A DNA stretch of 64,000 nucleotides, taken from Geomonas agri (GTDB lineage Bacteria; Desulfobacterota; Desulfuromonadia; Geobacterales; Geobacteraceae). Made by a program: the position numbers and the translations under genes. The stretch spans positions 2,206,799-2,270,798 of the forward strand of contig NZ_JAINZO010000001.1 in NCBI RefSeq assembly GCF_020179605.1, in the 5' to 3' direction. Below the pieces are notes generated by a model. That model ran no database searches and had not been told where the DNA came from. It was given only the letters and a program-made list of their open reading frames with translations. The stretch's first letter is position 1; each line of letters opens with the position of its first letter. Below, piece after piece: positions 46,833-55,431 of the stretch.

Positions 46833-47735
46833 TTAGAACTTGCCCAGCAGTGCCAGGGCGGGGGCCCCGTCGATGGCCATCGGGGCCACGGTGACGCTGC
46901 CGGCGGGGGCTGAACGATACCTGGTAACGGCGGCACCGGCCAACTCCCCGATGGCAGCACCCAATACTACATCGCTGGCCCAGTGCTTGGTCTGGTACAC
47001 GCGGGAAAAGCCGGCCAGGCTGGCGGCGGCATAGCAGGCGGCCTGGCCGTAGAAACTGTCGGTCTTGTCGGCGACCACGTGTGCCAAGGCAAAGGAGCTC
47101 GCGGTGTGCATCGAGGGGAGGGAGTCGTAGCCTCCCTTGAACTGGAGCGGGCGGTAGCTCGAGCTGCTGTCGGTCTGGTACGGACGGCCCCGCCCGATCA
47201 CCCCTTTGAGCACGAAGGTGGCGCCGTCGGCCAAAAGCAGTGCCTCCCCCATCTCCTCGCCAAGCTTCATGACCTTCGCCTGATCGGTCACCGCACCGGC
47301 GCCGTAGAAGGCGGCGGCGACGCCGAGATGGAGCAGCGGGTTGCTGACAGCGTTGCCGGCATCGGTGATACCCCTCATTACTCCGTGGTGCGGGCCGTCA
47401 AACTCGTCCCGGATCTTCTCGTCGAAGAGGTAGGTCAGGCCGAACAGACCGGCGGTCACGACGGTCCCGGTGAGGTAGGGATCGACCGGGCCCTTCAGGA
47501 ACAGCTTCCCCTCTCCCGCGAAGCGCACCGCCTCTTCCTTGATGGCAGTGGTGCTGGTGAAGACGGTGTCGGCGGCATGAAGCGGCGTGACCAGTGCCAG
47601 TTGGCAGATGGTTAGCAAGGCGAGAAATACAGCGAATAGGCCGGCCCGGGGGCGGCGGGTGATGCCGAGAATGGCGGGTGCTGCAGACTGCTGCGCTGGC
47701 GAGGTTGTTTCTGAAACGGTCACTGTCCTGGTCAT
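46833..47735 (-). CDS. PAP2-family acid phosphatase, exported or membrane
   Basis: A 300-residue protein with an N-terminal hydrophobic segment (GLFAVFLALLTICQLALV) that may be a signal or anchor. The PAP2 active site is complete: KGVIGRGRP (motif 1), SMHTASSFA (motif 2) and SRVYQTKHWASD (motif 3). Several further hydrophobic stretches suggest an inner-membrane lipid phosphatase. GGAGAAAGTCG precedes the ATG. It follows a tRNA terminator and is separated from hrpB's upstream gene by 34 bases. The substrate is unknown. Confidence 0.9.
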   Translation of the reverse strand: MTRTVTVSETTSPAQQSAAPAILGITRRPRAGLFAVFLALLTICQLALVTPLHAADTVFTSTTAIKEEAVRFAGEGKLFLKGPVDPYLTGTVVTAGLFGLTYLFDEKIRDEFDGPHHGVMRGITDAGNAVSNPLLHLGVAAAFYGAGAVTDQAKVMKLGEEMGEALLLADGATFVLKGVIGRGRPYQTDSSSSYRPLQFKGGYDSLPSMHTASSFALAHVVADKTDSFYGQAACYAAASLAGFSRVYQTKHWASDVVLGAAIGELAGAAVTRYRSAPAGSVTVAPMAIDGAPALALLGKF

Positions 47736-47827
47736 CGACTTTCTCCGTCCTTTATATTTATCTCACTCTTCGAGCAACTCCCGGGGGGAAACGGTGACCT
47801 CTGACTTGCGGCAGCACCGGCACAGCT

Positions 47828-47866
47828 TAAAAAAAAACAGCGCCCTGCTTCTGGCGCTGTTTTTAA
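47828..47866 (-). terminator. terminator after tRNA-Glu
   Basis: ACAGCGCC and GGCGCTGT pair around AGAAGCAG on the minus strand, followed by a long T-run (TTTTTTTTT). It lies immediately after the CCA of tRNA-Glu. Confidence 0.93.
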
Positions 47867-47868
47867 GG

Positions 47869-47943
47869 TGGTGATCCCAAGGGGACTTGAACCCCTGTTA
47901 CCGACGTGAAAGGCCGGTGTCCTAACCACTAGACGATGGGACC
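47869..47943 (-). tRNA. tRNA-Glu (TTC)
   Basis: A 75-base tRNA on the minus strand with encoded CCA. The acceptor pairs are GGTCCCA with TGGGATC, the TPsiC arm is GGGGTTCAAGTCCCC, and the anticodon loop CT-TTC-AC gives TTC for glutamate. Confidence 0.96.
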
Positions 47944-47981
47944 TAACTATGTAGCAGCTTGCAAAGAAGCTGGGGTTGATA

Positions 47982-48055
47982 TGGCTGGGGTACAAGGATT
48001 CGAACCTTGGATGACGGAGTCAGAGTCCGTTGCCTTACCGCTTGGCGATACCCCA
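47982..48055 (-). tRNA. tRNA-Gln (CTG)
   Basis: A 74-base tRNA on the minus strand with acceptor TGGGGTA and TACCCCA, encoded CCA, and TPsiC arm AAGGTTCGAATCCTT. The anticodon stem ACGGA/TCCGT holds CT-CTG-AC, giving CTG for glutamine. It is 38 bases upstream of tRNA-Glu and likely cotranscribed with it. Confidence 0.95.
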
Positions 48056-48096
48056 TCGCGAGAGACAAGTTTAATACCAGAACCCGGTTGGCAAAG

Positions 48097-48651
48097 TCAA
48101 GCTTCTTTTTTCGCCCTGGCAGCCTCGGCCCCGGTTTCAATCGCCTTGACGTTGGCGGGGATGAACTTGTGGTTGCGCTCAGGAAGCGCCTGGGAAAGCG
48201 CCGCGGCCAGGGACGGGAGCTTTACCGCGTCGGTGAGGGCGGCGTAGGCACCCAGCGCCACCATGTTCACCATGCGCAGATCGCCCAGATCAGTGGCGAT
48301 GTCGTTCATGGCAACCTGGACGACCTTTATGTCAGTCCGCCCCAGGCCAGAGACGTCGACCAGCGAGGAGTTGACGATAAGGACGCCGCCGGGGCGCACC
48401 CGGGCACCGAAGCGCTCCAGGGAGGCCTGGTTCAGCACCACCAGCACCGAGGGCTGCCCGACCACCGGAGAGCCGACCGCGCCGTCAGCGATCACGACCG
48501 TGCAGGTGGCGGAACCGCCGCGCTTCTCGACCCCGTAGGCGGGAAAGTAGCTGACGTTCTTCCCTTCATCTATAGCTGCATAGGAGAGCAGGTTGCCCGC
48601 CAGAAGTACCCCCTGGCCGCCGAACCCCGCTATCAAGACATCTTTACGCAT
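48097..48651 (-). CDS. korC: 2-oxoacid:ferredoxin oxidoreductase, gamma subunit
   Basis: A 184-residue gamma chain. The start DVLIAGFGGQGVLLAGNLLS and PAYGVEKRGGSATCTVVI are the family hallmarks. With the alpha, beta and ferredoxin subunits it forms the enzyme that decarboxylates a 2-oxoacid to its acyl-CoA and reduces ferredoxin. The gene order ferredoxin-alpha-beta-gamma equals korDABC of Geobacter, so 2-oxoglutarate is the most likely substrate; 2-oxoisovalerate (vor) is the alternative. Confidence 0.9.
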   Translation of the reverse strand: MRKDVLIAGFGGQGVLLAGNLLSYAAIDEGKNVSYFPAYGVEKRGGSATCTVVIADGAVGSPVVGQPSVLVVLNQASLERFGARVRPGGVLIVNSSLVDVSGLGRTDIKVVQVAMNDIATDLGDLRMVNMVALGAYAALTDAVKLPSLAAALSQALPERNHKFIPANVKAIETGAEAARAKKEA

Positions 48652-48716
48652 CCGCGTCCCTCCAGAACATCAGAACCATTTACAGGTTCTATGTTCTACG
48701 TTCTAAGTTAGCTGCC

Positions 48717-49457
48717 CTACGCCTCTTCCTTCTTGAACACGCCCAGCGGGAAGTAGGGGATCATCTCCTCGCCGATCCGCGCATTGGCCTTCAGCGGGTT
48801 CATGCCCCAGTTGGTGGGACAGGCGGACAGTACCTCAACAAAGGAGAACCCTTTGCCCTGTGCCTGATACCCGAAGGCCTCGCGCATCACCTTCTTGGCC
48901 TCCAGAACGTGCTTGGGCGAGTCCACGGCTACCCGCGCGGAGTAGGCGACGCCGCCCAACTGCGCCATCAGCTCCGCCATCTTGATGGGAGAGCCGTCCT
49001 TCGACTTGTCGCGGCCGTAGGGGGAAGTGGAGGTCTTCTGTCCCACCAGGGTGGTCGGGGCCATCTGGCCGCCGGTCATGCCGTAGGTGGTGTTGTTAAC
49101 GAAGACAACGGTGATGTCCTCGCCGCGGTTGGCGGCGTGGATGATCTCAGCGGTGCCGATGGCGGCCAGGTCGCCGTCCCCCTGGTAGGTGAAGACGAAG
49201 CTGTCCGGCCTGGCGCGCTTGACGCCGGTGGCGACCGCCGGTGCCCTGCCGTGGGGAGCCTCGACGACGTCGATATCGAAATAGCCGTACAGGAAGACGG
49301 AGCACCCCACCGACGCGACACCGATGGTGCGGTCCTGCACCCCATAGAGGTCCATGGCGTCAGCCACCAGGCGGTGGATGGTGCCGTGGTGGCAGCCGGG
49401 GCAGAAATGGGTCTGCACGTCCTTCAAACTCTGCGGTCTTTTAAAAACCTGTTGCAT
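48717..49457 (-). CDS. korB: 2-oxoacid:ferredoxin oxidoreductase, beta subunit (TPP-binding)
   Basis: A 246-residue beta chain with the Fe-S or CoA-associated FCPGCHHG near the N-terminus, and the TPP-binding motif [19 protein letters not shown] followed by [15 protein letters not shown]. Binding of pyrophosphate and Mg is therefore expected. I start at ATG 49457 (MQQVFKRP), nine bases after AAGGGG; an in-frame TTG sits three codons upstream. It lies 22 bases after the alpha subunit gene. Confidence 0.92.
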   Translation of the reverse strand: MQQVFKRPQSLKDVQTHFCPGCHHGTIHRLVADAMDLYGVQDRTIGVASVGCSVFLYGYFDIDVVEAPHGRAPAVATGVKRARPDSFVFTYQGDGDLAAIGTAEIIHAANRGEDITVVFVNNTTYGMTGGQMAPTTLVGQKTSTSPYGRDKSKDGSPIKMAELMAQLGGVAYSARVAVDSPKHVLEAKKVMREAFGYQAQGKGFSFVEVLSACPTNWGMNPLKANARIGEEMIPYFPLGVFKKEEA

Positions 49458-49479
49458 ATCGATCAACCCCTTTCCCGGC

Positions 49480-50550
49480 CTAGCGTGCCGTCTCGTCGTA
49501 GTTCTTCCTGATCACTTCGAGCAGCTCCTCCGGTGACGGAAGGGAGCCGGCTCCCGGCGGCCTGCCATAGAAGGAGACCTGCGCGGCGGCGCCTACGCTG
49601 AGACGGACGTCCTCGACCATCTGTCCGGTGTTGAGTTCCACCACCAGCACCTTGCCGGCCCTAGCCGCGGTCTGCGCCAGCGCCTGCTCGGGGAACGGGA
49701 ACAGGGTGACGGGACGGAACAGCCCCACCTTCATCCCCTCGGCCCGCGCCATGGTGACGGCGGTGTGGGCAATGCGGGACACGGAGCCGAAACCGGCGAC
49801 GATCAAGCGGGCATCGGCCGTCTCGTACTCCTCGGACATGCACTCCTTCTCTTTCATCACCTGGTACTTGGCGTGCAGGTGCCAGTTGTGGGCCTCCAGC
49901 TCGCCGTCGCCCAGGAACAGGGACTTGACGACGCGCTGCTCCGCGCCGCTCTTGCCGCGCACCGCCCACCCCTTGGCCGGGAGCTCGCGCACCGGGCGCG
50001 GGTTGGGAATGAGCGCCTCCTTCATCTGCCCGATAACGGAATCGCCGAGGAGCATGACCGGGGTACGGTACAGGTCGGCCAGGTCGAAAGCGTGCATGGT
50101 GAGGTCGTACATCTCCTGGACGGAGTTGGGAGCAAGCACCGGAATGTGGTAGCCGCCGTGGCCGCCACCTTTCACGCACTGGAAGTAGTCCGACTGGGAG
50201 GCGTCGATGCCGCCAAGTCCTGGGCCGGAACGGGAGATGTTGATGATGACGCCGGGAAGCTCAGCTCCGGCCATGTAGGAGATCCCCTCCTGCTTCAAGG
50301 AGATGCCGGGACTCGAGGAGGAGGTCATGGCGCGCACGCCGGTAGCGGAGGCGCCCAGGAGCATGTTGATTGCCCCGATCTCGCTTTCGGCCTGGATGAA
50401 CTCGCCGTTCAGTGGGGGGAGTTCGCGCGAAAGGTATTCCGGAATATCGCTTTGCGGGGTGATGGGATAACCGAAGTAGTAGCGGCAACCGGCTTCGACC
50501 GCGCCCATGGCGGCGGCCTCGTTCCCCTTGACAAAAAGCCGTTTAGACAA
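49480..50550 (-). CDS. korA: 2-oxoacid:ferredoxin oxidoreductase, alpha subunit
   Basis: A 356-residue alpha chain. [20 protein letters not shown] at the start is typical; [12 protein letters not shown] and [20 protein letters not shown] carry the pyrimidine-binding region. The C-terminal domain ends with [20 protein letters not shown]. The start is a TTG at 50550 with GGGAGGG four bases upstream; the open frame extends 28 codons further without a ribosome site. It follows the ferredoxin gene. Confidence 0.93.
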   Translation of the reverse strand: MSKRLFVKGNEAAAMGAVEAGCRYYFGYPITPQSDIPEYLSRELPPLNGEFIQAESEIGAINMLLGASATGVRAMTSSSSPGISLKQEGISYMAGAELPGVIINISRSGPGLGGIDASQSDYFQCVKGGGHGGYHIPVLAPNSVQEMYDLTMHAFDLADLYRTPVMLLGDSVIGQMKEALIPNPRPVRELPAKGWAVRGKSGAEQRVVKSLFLGDGELEAHNWHLHAKYQVMKEKECMSEEYETADARLIVAGFGSVSRIAHTAVTMARAEGMKVGLFRPVTLFPFPEQALAQTAARAGKVLVVELNTGQMVEDVRLSVGAAAQVSFYGRPPGAGSLPSPEELLEVIRKNYDETAR

Positions 50551-50664
50551 TTGACCCTCCCACAGATCCTGCCTGCCGAGGCACGCCTCGGGCTGTCGAC
50601 GCCGTCCGGGCCTGCGCCGGGCCGGGTCGATCAATAAGCAGGGAACACATTTTCAGTGTTTGAA

Positions 50665-50868
50665 TTACTTGAAGACAGTTATGGCAACATCAGGACAGAT
50701 TTCGGCGCAGAGAGCGCACCCGGTGCACTGCTCCTGATTGGGAGCCTCCGCCGGTGCATATCCCTGGATATTGACCTTTTCGCACAGCCTGATCAGCTTC
50801 TTTGGGCAAGCAATGGTGCAGATACCGCAACCCTTGCAGCGCATTTCGTCTATTACAATTCTCGGCAT
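50665..50868 (-). CDS. korD: 2-oxoacid oxidoreductase ferredoxin-type subunit (two 4Fe-4S)
   Basis: A 67-residue ferredoxin with two classic clusters, CKGCGICTIACP and CTGCALCAEICP. It is the delta subunit that moves electrons from the TPP enzyme to free ferredoxin. It is the first gene of the korDABC operon. The leader includes the region upstream to 51063, which it shares with the divergent MucR-like gene. Confidence 0.93.
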   Translation of the reverse strand: MPRIVIDEMRCKGCGICTIACPKKLIRLCEKVNIQGYAPAEAPNQEQCTGCALCAEICPDVAITVFK

Positions 50869-50969
50869 GCCTTAAGTCCCCTCATTGTCTCGTGGCCTGC
50901 TCAGGCCAAGCAATCAGCGCTGGAAAACTAGCAGAATTTTGTGAAGTCAGTCAACTTTTTTTGTTTACA

Positions 50970-50987
50970 CAAGTGATTTATCACTTG
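50970..50987. promoter_or_regulatory. inverted repeat in the korD/MucR intergenic region
   Basis: CAAGTGATTTATCACTTG is a perfect palindrome of two 8-base arms around TT. It lies between the divergent starts at 50868 and 51064, in AT-rich DNA, and is a good candidate for an operator. Confidence 0.6.
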
Positions 50988-51063
50988 CTTTTAAACCTTT
51001 GTATAGTTTAATAATAAGCGTCTCATTTGCGCACCCTAAAACTCTAAAAGGAGGAGCGAAACG

Positions 51064-51570
51064 ATGGCATCATCACTGCTCGAATTGACAGCAACCATTG
51101 TCTCTTCACATGCCTCGGTTACAGAGATGTCAGGCGATGATTTGCTTCTTGAACTGCAGAAGGTGCATGGCGCCCTGCAGAAGCTCGAAGTGGAGACCGG
51201 CGAGGGGGTGGAAAGGGGCGAAGGCAAGGGCCCTGCCGTTCCCCTGAAGAAGGCCTTCCAGCCTGACCAGATTAGCTGCATGCTCTGCGGCAAAAGTGGG
51301 ATGAAAACGCTGGCACGCCACCTGGCGCAGGTTCATGGCATCAAGCCCGGCGAGTACCGCAAGCAGTTCGGTATTCCCAGCAACCAGGCCCTGACCGCAA
51401 AGAACTTCTCCGAGGCGCGCAGACGGATGGCGCAGGAAAAGGGACTGGCGGACAATCTGGCCAAGGCGCGCGCCGTACGGGCGGCGAAGTTAGCGGCCAA
51501 AGGTGGTGCTGAAAAAAAGCCCGCGAAGGTGCCGCGCGCGCCGAAGCAGAAGCAACAGATGAGCGCTTGA
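51064..51570 (+). CDS. MucR/Ros-family transcriptional regulator
   Basis: A 168-residue regulator. The Ros-type zinc finger is seen as CMLCGKSGMKTLARHLAQVH, followed by GIKPGEYRKQFGIP; the N-terminal part is a helical dimerisation region. The C-terminal 35 residues are Lys/Ala/Pro rich and probably bind DNA non-specifically. AAGGAGGAGCGAAACG precedes the ATG. MucR proteins bind AT-rich DNA and silence or activate surface and symbiosis genes. It may regulate itself through the palindrome upstream. Targets are unknown. Confidence 0.88.
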   Translation: MASSLLELTATIVSSHASVTEMSGDDLLLELQKVHGALQKLEVETGEGVERGEGKGPAVPLKKAFQPDQISCMLCGKSGMKTLARHLAQVHGIKPGEYRKQFGIPSNQALTAKNFSEARRRMAQEKGLADNLAKARAVRAAKLAAKGGAEKKPAKVPRAPKQKQQMSA

Positions 51571-51601
51571 CCCCAAATGTGATGATACCTGTCTGCTTCC
51601 A

Positions 51602-51678
51602 GTGGGACGGCTCCGGGTTCCCTGAACCCGCCGATGGCGATGCCGAGGGGAGTGCTCCGGCATCGGCCTGAGTCCCAC
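51602..51678 (+). ncRNA. candidate structured RNA downstream of the MucR gene
   Basis: GTGGGAC (51602-51608) pairs with GTCCCAC (51672-51678), closing a three-way junction. One arm is GGGTTC-CCT-GAACCC (51615-51629); the other, GCCGATG with CATCGGC (51630-51636 and 51661-51667), has an inner GGAG/CTCC. The pairing is unusually complete for a 77-base stretch. It lies before a strong terminator. I do not recognise a named class. Confidence 0.4.
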
Positions 51679-51707
51679 CTGTGCGTGCAGTTTTTAATAT
51701 ATCTATG

Positions 51708-51735
51708 AAAAAAGCCGCCCTCGGGCGGCTTTTCT
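51708..51735. terminator. bidirectional terminator between the MucR and rluB genes
   Basis: AAAAGCCGCCC and GGGCGGCTTTT form an 11-pair stem around a two-base turn, with A-run before and T-run after it. It serves the plus-strand MucR transcript and the minus-strand rluB transcript, which end on either side. Confidence 0.92.
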
Positions 51736-51763
51736 TGTTATCACTGCCGGCATAGGTCAAACC

Positions 51764-52552
51764 TCACCTGCGCGGTGCGACCTTTCTCCTTGCCACGACT
51801 CCGGTTTTCCTGGGTCCGCGCCCGGTGCCGCTGGGCACCGTCTTGCGCTTAAGTTTGGACACCTCTTCCGCAGTGAGGTGCCTGAACTCGCCCGGCTTCA
51901 TCTCACCGATCTCCAGGAAGTCGTAGCGCGATCTCTTCAGACGCACGACGTTCAGCCCCACCGCCTCGCACATGCGCCGCACTTGCCGGTAACGGCCTTC
52001 GTGGATGGTGATCGAGATCCAGGAGTTGTTGTCGCTTTCGCTCACCGGGAGCACCTTGGCAGGTGCGGTCATGCCGTCCTCAAGCTTCACCCCTTCGGCC
52101 AGCTTCTGGATCTGAGCCGGCGACACGTGGCCGCTCACCCGCACCAGGTACCCCTTGTCGACCTCGTGACTGGGGTGCATCAGCATGTTGGCGAACGTCC
52201 CGTCGTTGGTCAGAAGCAGCAGTCCCTCGGTGTTGTAGTCCAGGCGTCCAACCGGGTAGACGCGCTCCTTGACCCCCTTCAAAAGGTCCGAAACGATGGG
52301 CCGTCCCTCTGGGTCCTTCATCGTGGTCATGTAGCCGACCGGCTTGTAAAGAAGCAAGTAGACGCGCTTCTCGGCAACTGTGATCGGCTTGTCGTCCACG
52401 GTGATGGTGTCGGTGTCCGGGTCGGCCTTGGTACCCAGTTCGGTGACCACGACGCCGTTCACGGCGACCCGCCCCGCAGCTATGATGGTTTCAGACTCAC
52501 GCCTCGAGGCGATTCCTGCCTGTGAAAGTATCTTCTGCAAACGTTCCTGCAT
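51764..52552 (-). CDS. rluB: 23S rRNA pseudouridine synthase, RluB/RsuA family
   Basis: A 262-residue pseudouridine synthase. An N-terminal S4 domain (about 1-60) is followed by the catalytic motif VGRLDYNTEGLLLLTNDG with the active Asp. The region HEGRYRQVRRMCEAVGLNVV is typical of the RluB group. The C-terminal 35 residues form a basic tail. The enzyme modifies U2605 of 23S rRNA in relatives. GGAGAATAG precedes the ATG. RluB versus RluE or RluF cannot be settled firmly, but length and tail favour RluB. Confidence 0.92.
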   Translation of the reverse strand: MQERLQKILSQAGIASRRESETIIAAGRVAVNGVVVTELGTKADPDTDTITVDDKPITVAEKRVYLLLYKPVGYMTTMKDPEGRPIVSDLLKGVKERVYPVGRLDYNTEGLLLLTNDGTFANMLMHPSHEVDKGYLVRVSGHVSPAQIQKLAEGVKLEDGMTAPAKVLPVSESDNNSWISITIHEGRYRQVRRMCEAVGLNVVRLKRSRYDFLEIGEMKPGEFRHLTAEEVSKLKRKTVPSGTGRGPRKTGVVARRKVAPRR

Positions 52553-53004
52553 CTATTCTCCTTGCCCGGTTGTCCCGGATTCTTAACGAAGCTAGTCATA
52601 ACATGCTGCTGTAGCAACCGCAAGCTTTTACCCGACTCCGGCAATCCTTACCAGGCTCCCCCTCTCCACAACCAATCAGTTATTTTAGATTTTCAATCAT
52701 TCTTTAATACCCCTGGTTGGTTCCAAACCAGGCGCCCCGCACCACGACTGCTACATCCTTTGACACTGCCATGCCCCGGAACAGCAAGCCGCGCACCGGC
52801 GTGGAGCTTCTCAGCACGGGAGGGGTTACGGTGAGGTCGCACCCTCCCGAGGTATCCGACCATGTCACGGTTAGCGGACCAGCCGGAGGCATCACCTTAT
52901 AGAGCAGTGTTATTCTGGTTATTGCCTTGTTTCCGGCAACCTGATAAAAAGGTGGGCCGCCGTCTATGGCAACAGACACGCAAGGAAACAAGGAGTAGCA
53001 GCAG
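52553..53004. other. 452-base stretch with no secure gene
   Basis: The minus strand has an open frame from a GTG at 52979 to a stop at 52704 (91 residues) whose middle reads LTVTWSDTSGGCDLTVTPPV, which looks like a real beta-rich exported protein. It has no ribosome site and its natural extension would run into the DUF445 gene. It may be the tail of a decayed gene. The 150 bases next to rluB are AT-rich and probably hold its promoter. Confidence 0.35.
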
Positions 53005-54267
53005 ATGGATACCAGACAAGCAGCACTTACCAAGAACAAGACCATTGCCGGCGCCCTGTTGGTCGGCGCCGCCCTGCTTTTCATAGTGGCCCGACTCAAC
53101 CACGGCACCGGCGCCTGGGGCTGGGTAGCCGCCTTCGCTGAGGCCGCCATGGTGGGCGCTCTCGCCGACTGGTTCGCGGTGGTCGCCCTGTTCCGGCACC
53201 CGCTGGGGCTCCCCATCCCGCACACCGCCATCGTCGCGGAAAAGAAGGAGAGCATCGCGGACAACATGGGGCGCTTCATCCAGGAGAAGTTTCTTGCCAC
53301 CGAGGTCCTGGTGGAGCGGATGCGCAAGTTCGACCCCGCCCGGCACCTGTGCAACTACCTGCTCTCCCGCGACAATGCCGAAGGACTGGCGAGAGGGATA
53401 ACCCGCCTCATCTCCGAATCCATCGACTTCCTCGAGGACGAGCGGGTCAGCAAGGTGGTGAGCGCCGCGCTGGGAGATCGCATCGACCGCTTCGACGCTG
53501 CAACCTCCGCAGGCAACCTCCTGGAAAGCCTGAGGAAGGAAAACAGACACCAGGTGGTGCTGGACGAGTTATTGAAGCGCCTCGGCGGATGGCTAGCGAC
53601 ACCGCAGTCGCAGGAAAAGGTAGCGGTGGCGCTCGACACCTGGGTGGAGACCGAGTATCCCCTGTTGAGCAAGTTCATCCCGAATCGTCCCCAGTTTTCC
53701 CGTAACGCAGGTGAAAAAATCGTCACGAAGGTGAGCGGGTTCCTCGACGCGGTCAACGCCGACCCAAGCCACGAGCTGCGCCTGGAATTCGACCGGGTCG
53801 TGGGGGATTTTATCCTGAAACTCAAAGAGGACGAGGGGATGCGGGCCAGGGTGGCGGAACTGAAGCAGGAACTGGTCAGCAACCACCAGCTTTCCGACTA
53901 CGCCAAGGGCTTGGTCAGCGACCTGAAGAGTTGGATGGTGCAGGATCTGGGTCGTGACGACTCGAGCATCCAGCGAAAGATTGCCGACGCCGCCGTGGCA
54001 CTGGGCGATACCCTCTCCCGGAGCGGCGAGCTGGGAGATTCCATCAACGAGCATCTGGAAGCCGTGGTGAGAAGGTACGCCGGCGACCTGAGGAGCGGCC
54101 TGGCCAAGCACATTTCAGGGACGGTGAAGGAGTGGGAGAACGAGGAATTCATCAACGAGATCGAGCTCAGCATTGGTTCCGATCTTCAGTTCATCAGGAT
54201 GAACGGCACCCTGGTCGGTGGCATGATCGGCATCCTGCTGCATGCAGCGTCCTTGGTCTTAGGGTAA
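53005..54267 (+). CDS. DUF445 family membrane protein
   Basis: A 420-residue YjiN-type protein. The N-terminal region has two hydrophobic segments (AGALLVGAALLFIVARL and the AAFAEAAMVGALADWFAVVA signature), then a long soluble helical middle with repeated amphipathic heptads, and a last transmembrane helix (TLVGGMIGILLHAASLVLG). GADW and the ALFRHPLGLPIPHTAIV motif are family hallmarks. Function is unknown. AAGGAG precedes the ATG. The gene stands alone. Confidence 0.92.
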   Translation: MDTRQAALTKNKTIAGALLVGAALLFIVARLNHGTGAWGWVAAFAEAAMVGALADWFAVVALFRHPLGLPIPHTAIVAEKKESIADNMGRFIQEKFLATEVLVERMRKFDPARHLCNYLLSRDNAEGLARGITRLISESIDFLEDERVSKVVSAALGDRIDRFDAATSAGNLLESLRKENRHQVVLDELLKRLGGWLATPQSQEKVAVALDTWVETEYPLLSKFIPNRPQFSRNAGEKIVTKVSGFLDAVNADPSHELRLEFDRVVGDFILKLKEDEGMRARVAELKQELVSNHQLSDYAKGLVSDLKSWMVQDLGRDDSSIQRKIADAAVALGDTLSRSGELGDSINEHLEAVVRRYAGDLRSGLAKHISGTVKEWENEEFINEIELSIGSDLQFIRMNGTLVGGMIGILLHAASLVLG

Positions 54268-54360
54268 GCTGCATTCGTCTGTCCACGTGCCACACATAGC
54301 GAATCAGCCACCATGTCTGATCTACGATATGCCGACTCCAACTGATTCCTGTTGTACAAC

Positions 54361-54405
54361 GAGAAGGGGGCATGGCTTGTAAGCCATGCCCCCTTCTCAT
54401 TTTTT
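54361..54405. terminator. bidirectional terminator between DUF445 and accA
   Basis: GAGAAGGGGGCATGGCTT and AAGCCATGCCCCCTTCTC form a perfect 18-pair stem around GT, followed by ATTTTTT. It serves the plus-strand DUF445 transcript and the minus-strand accA transcript. Confidence 0.95.
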
Positions 54406-54420
54406 CAAGCTTCTTCGTTT

Positions 54421-55380
54421 TTACTCAGCGAAGCGGCTCATTTTTCTAAACTTCTGATACCGCTGCTCGATCAGCTCTTCTGCCGGTACCGCCTTCAGTT
54501 CCTTCAGGTTCCTGGAGAGCGCCTCGTGCAGATTCTTGGCCATTGCCTCGTGGTCGCGGTGAGCGCCGCCAGCGGGTTCGGGGACGATCTCGTCGATGAC
54601 GTCGAGGTCCTTGATGTCCTTGGCGGTGAGCTTCAGGGCCTCGGCGGCCTGCGCTCCCTTGGTCCCGTCGGACCACAGAATCGCTGCGCACCCTTCCGGA
54701 GAGATGACGGCGTACACGGAGTGCTGCAGCATGAGGATCCGGTCGCCGACCGCAATGGCAAGCGCACCGCCGGAGCCACCCTCGCCCGTGATGACAACGA
54801 TGATAGGCACGGTGAGGCGGGACATCTCCCTCAGGTTCCTGGCAATCGCCTCAGCCTGGCCACGCTCCTCGGCGCCTATGCCGGGGAAGGCACCCGGGGT
54901 ATCGACGAAGGTGATGATGGGAAGCTTGAAGCGCTCGGCCATCTCCATCAGGCGCAGCGCCTTCCGGTACCCTTCCGGGTTGGGCATGCCGAAGTTGCGG
55001 AACACCTTCTCCTTGGTGTCGCGCCCTTTCTGGTGGCCGATCACCATGACCGGCTCGCCGTCCAGCTTGGCCAGGCCGCCCACGATGGCGTGGTCGTCGC
55101 CGAAGTTGCGGTCACCGTGCAGTTCCACGAACTCGGTGAAGATGAGGCTCAGGTAGTCGAGGGTGAAAGGACGGTTGATATGGCGGGCCACTTGGGCCGT
55201 CTGCCAGCGTGAAAGGTTGGCGAACATCTCTTCGCGCATCTTCTCGGCTTTCACCTCGAGTTTGGCGACCTCGGCGGAGAGATCGACCCCCTGGGTGGAA
55301 AATGCGAGCAGTTCCTGGATCTTTTTATCCAGCTCCGCCAGCGGCTTCTCAAAATCAAGATAGCTCTGCTGCAATGCCAT
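54421..55380 (-). CDS. accA: acetyl-CoA carboxylase carboxyltransferase, alpha subunit
   Basis: A 319-residue AccA. The start [18 protein letters not shown] and the crotonase-fold core ([36 protein letters not shown]) are typical. With AccD it transfers carboxyl from carboxybiotin to acetyl-CoA to make malonyl-CoA for fatty acid synthesis. It lies 51 bases after dnaE on the same strand, an arrangement seen in many bacteria. Confidence 0.97.
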   Translation of the reverse strand: MALQQSYLDFEKPLAELDKKIQELLAFSTQGVDLSAEVAKLEVKAEKMREEMFANLSRWQTAQVARHINRPFTLDYLSLIFTEFVELHGDRNFGDDHAIVGGLAKLDGEPVMVIGHQKGRDTKEKVFRNFGMPNPEGYRKALRLMEMAERFKLPIITFVDTPGAFPGIGAEERGQAEAIARNLREMSRLTVPIIVVITGEGGSGGALAIAVGDRILMLQHSVYAVISPEGCAAILWSDGTKGAQAAEALKLTAKDIKDLDVIDEIVPEPAGGAHRDHEAMAKNLHEALSRNLKELKAVPAEELIEQRYQKFRKMSRFAE

Positions 55381-55431
55381 ATATCTCTATCTCCTTGCTT
55401 TCAAATAAAAATAACCACAACCGTCCTGAGG

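Noticed and set aside
51602-51678. Cyclic di-GMP (GEMM) riboswitch
   Set aside because: Only GTGGGACG is shared with the class; the conserved GCAAAGC and tetraloop-receptor parts are missing and no gene lies downstream.
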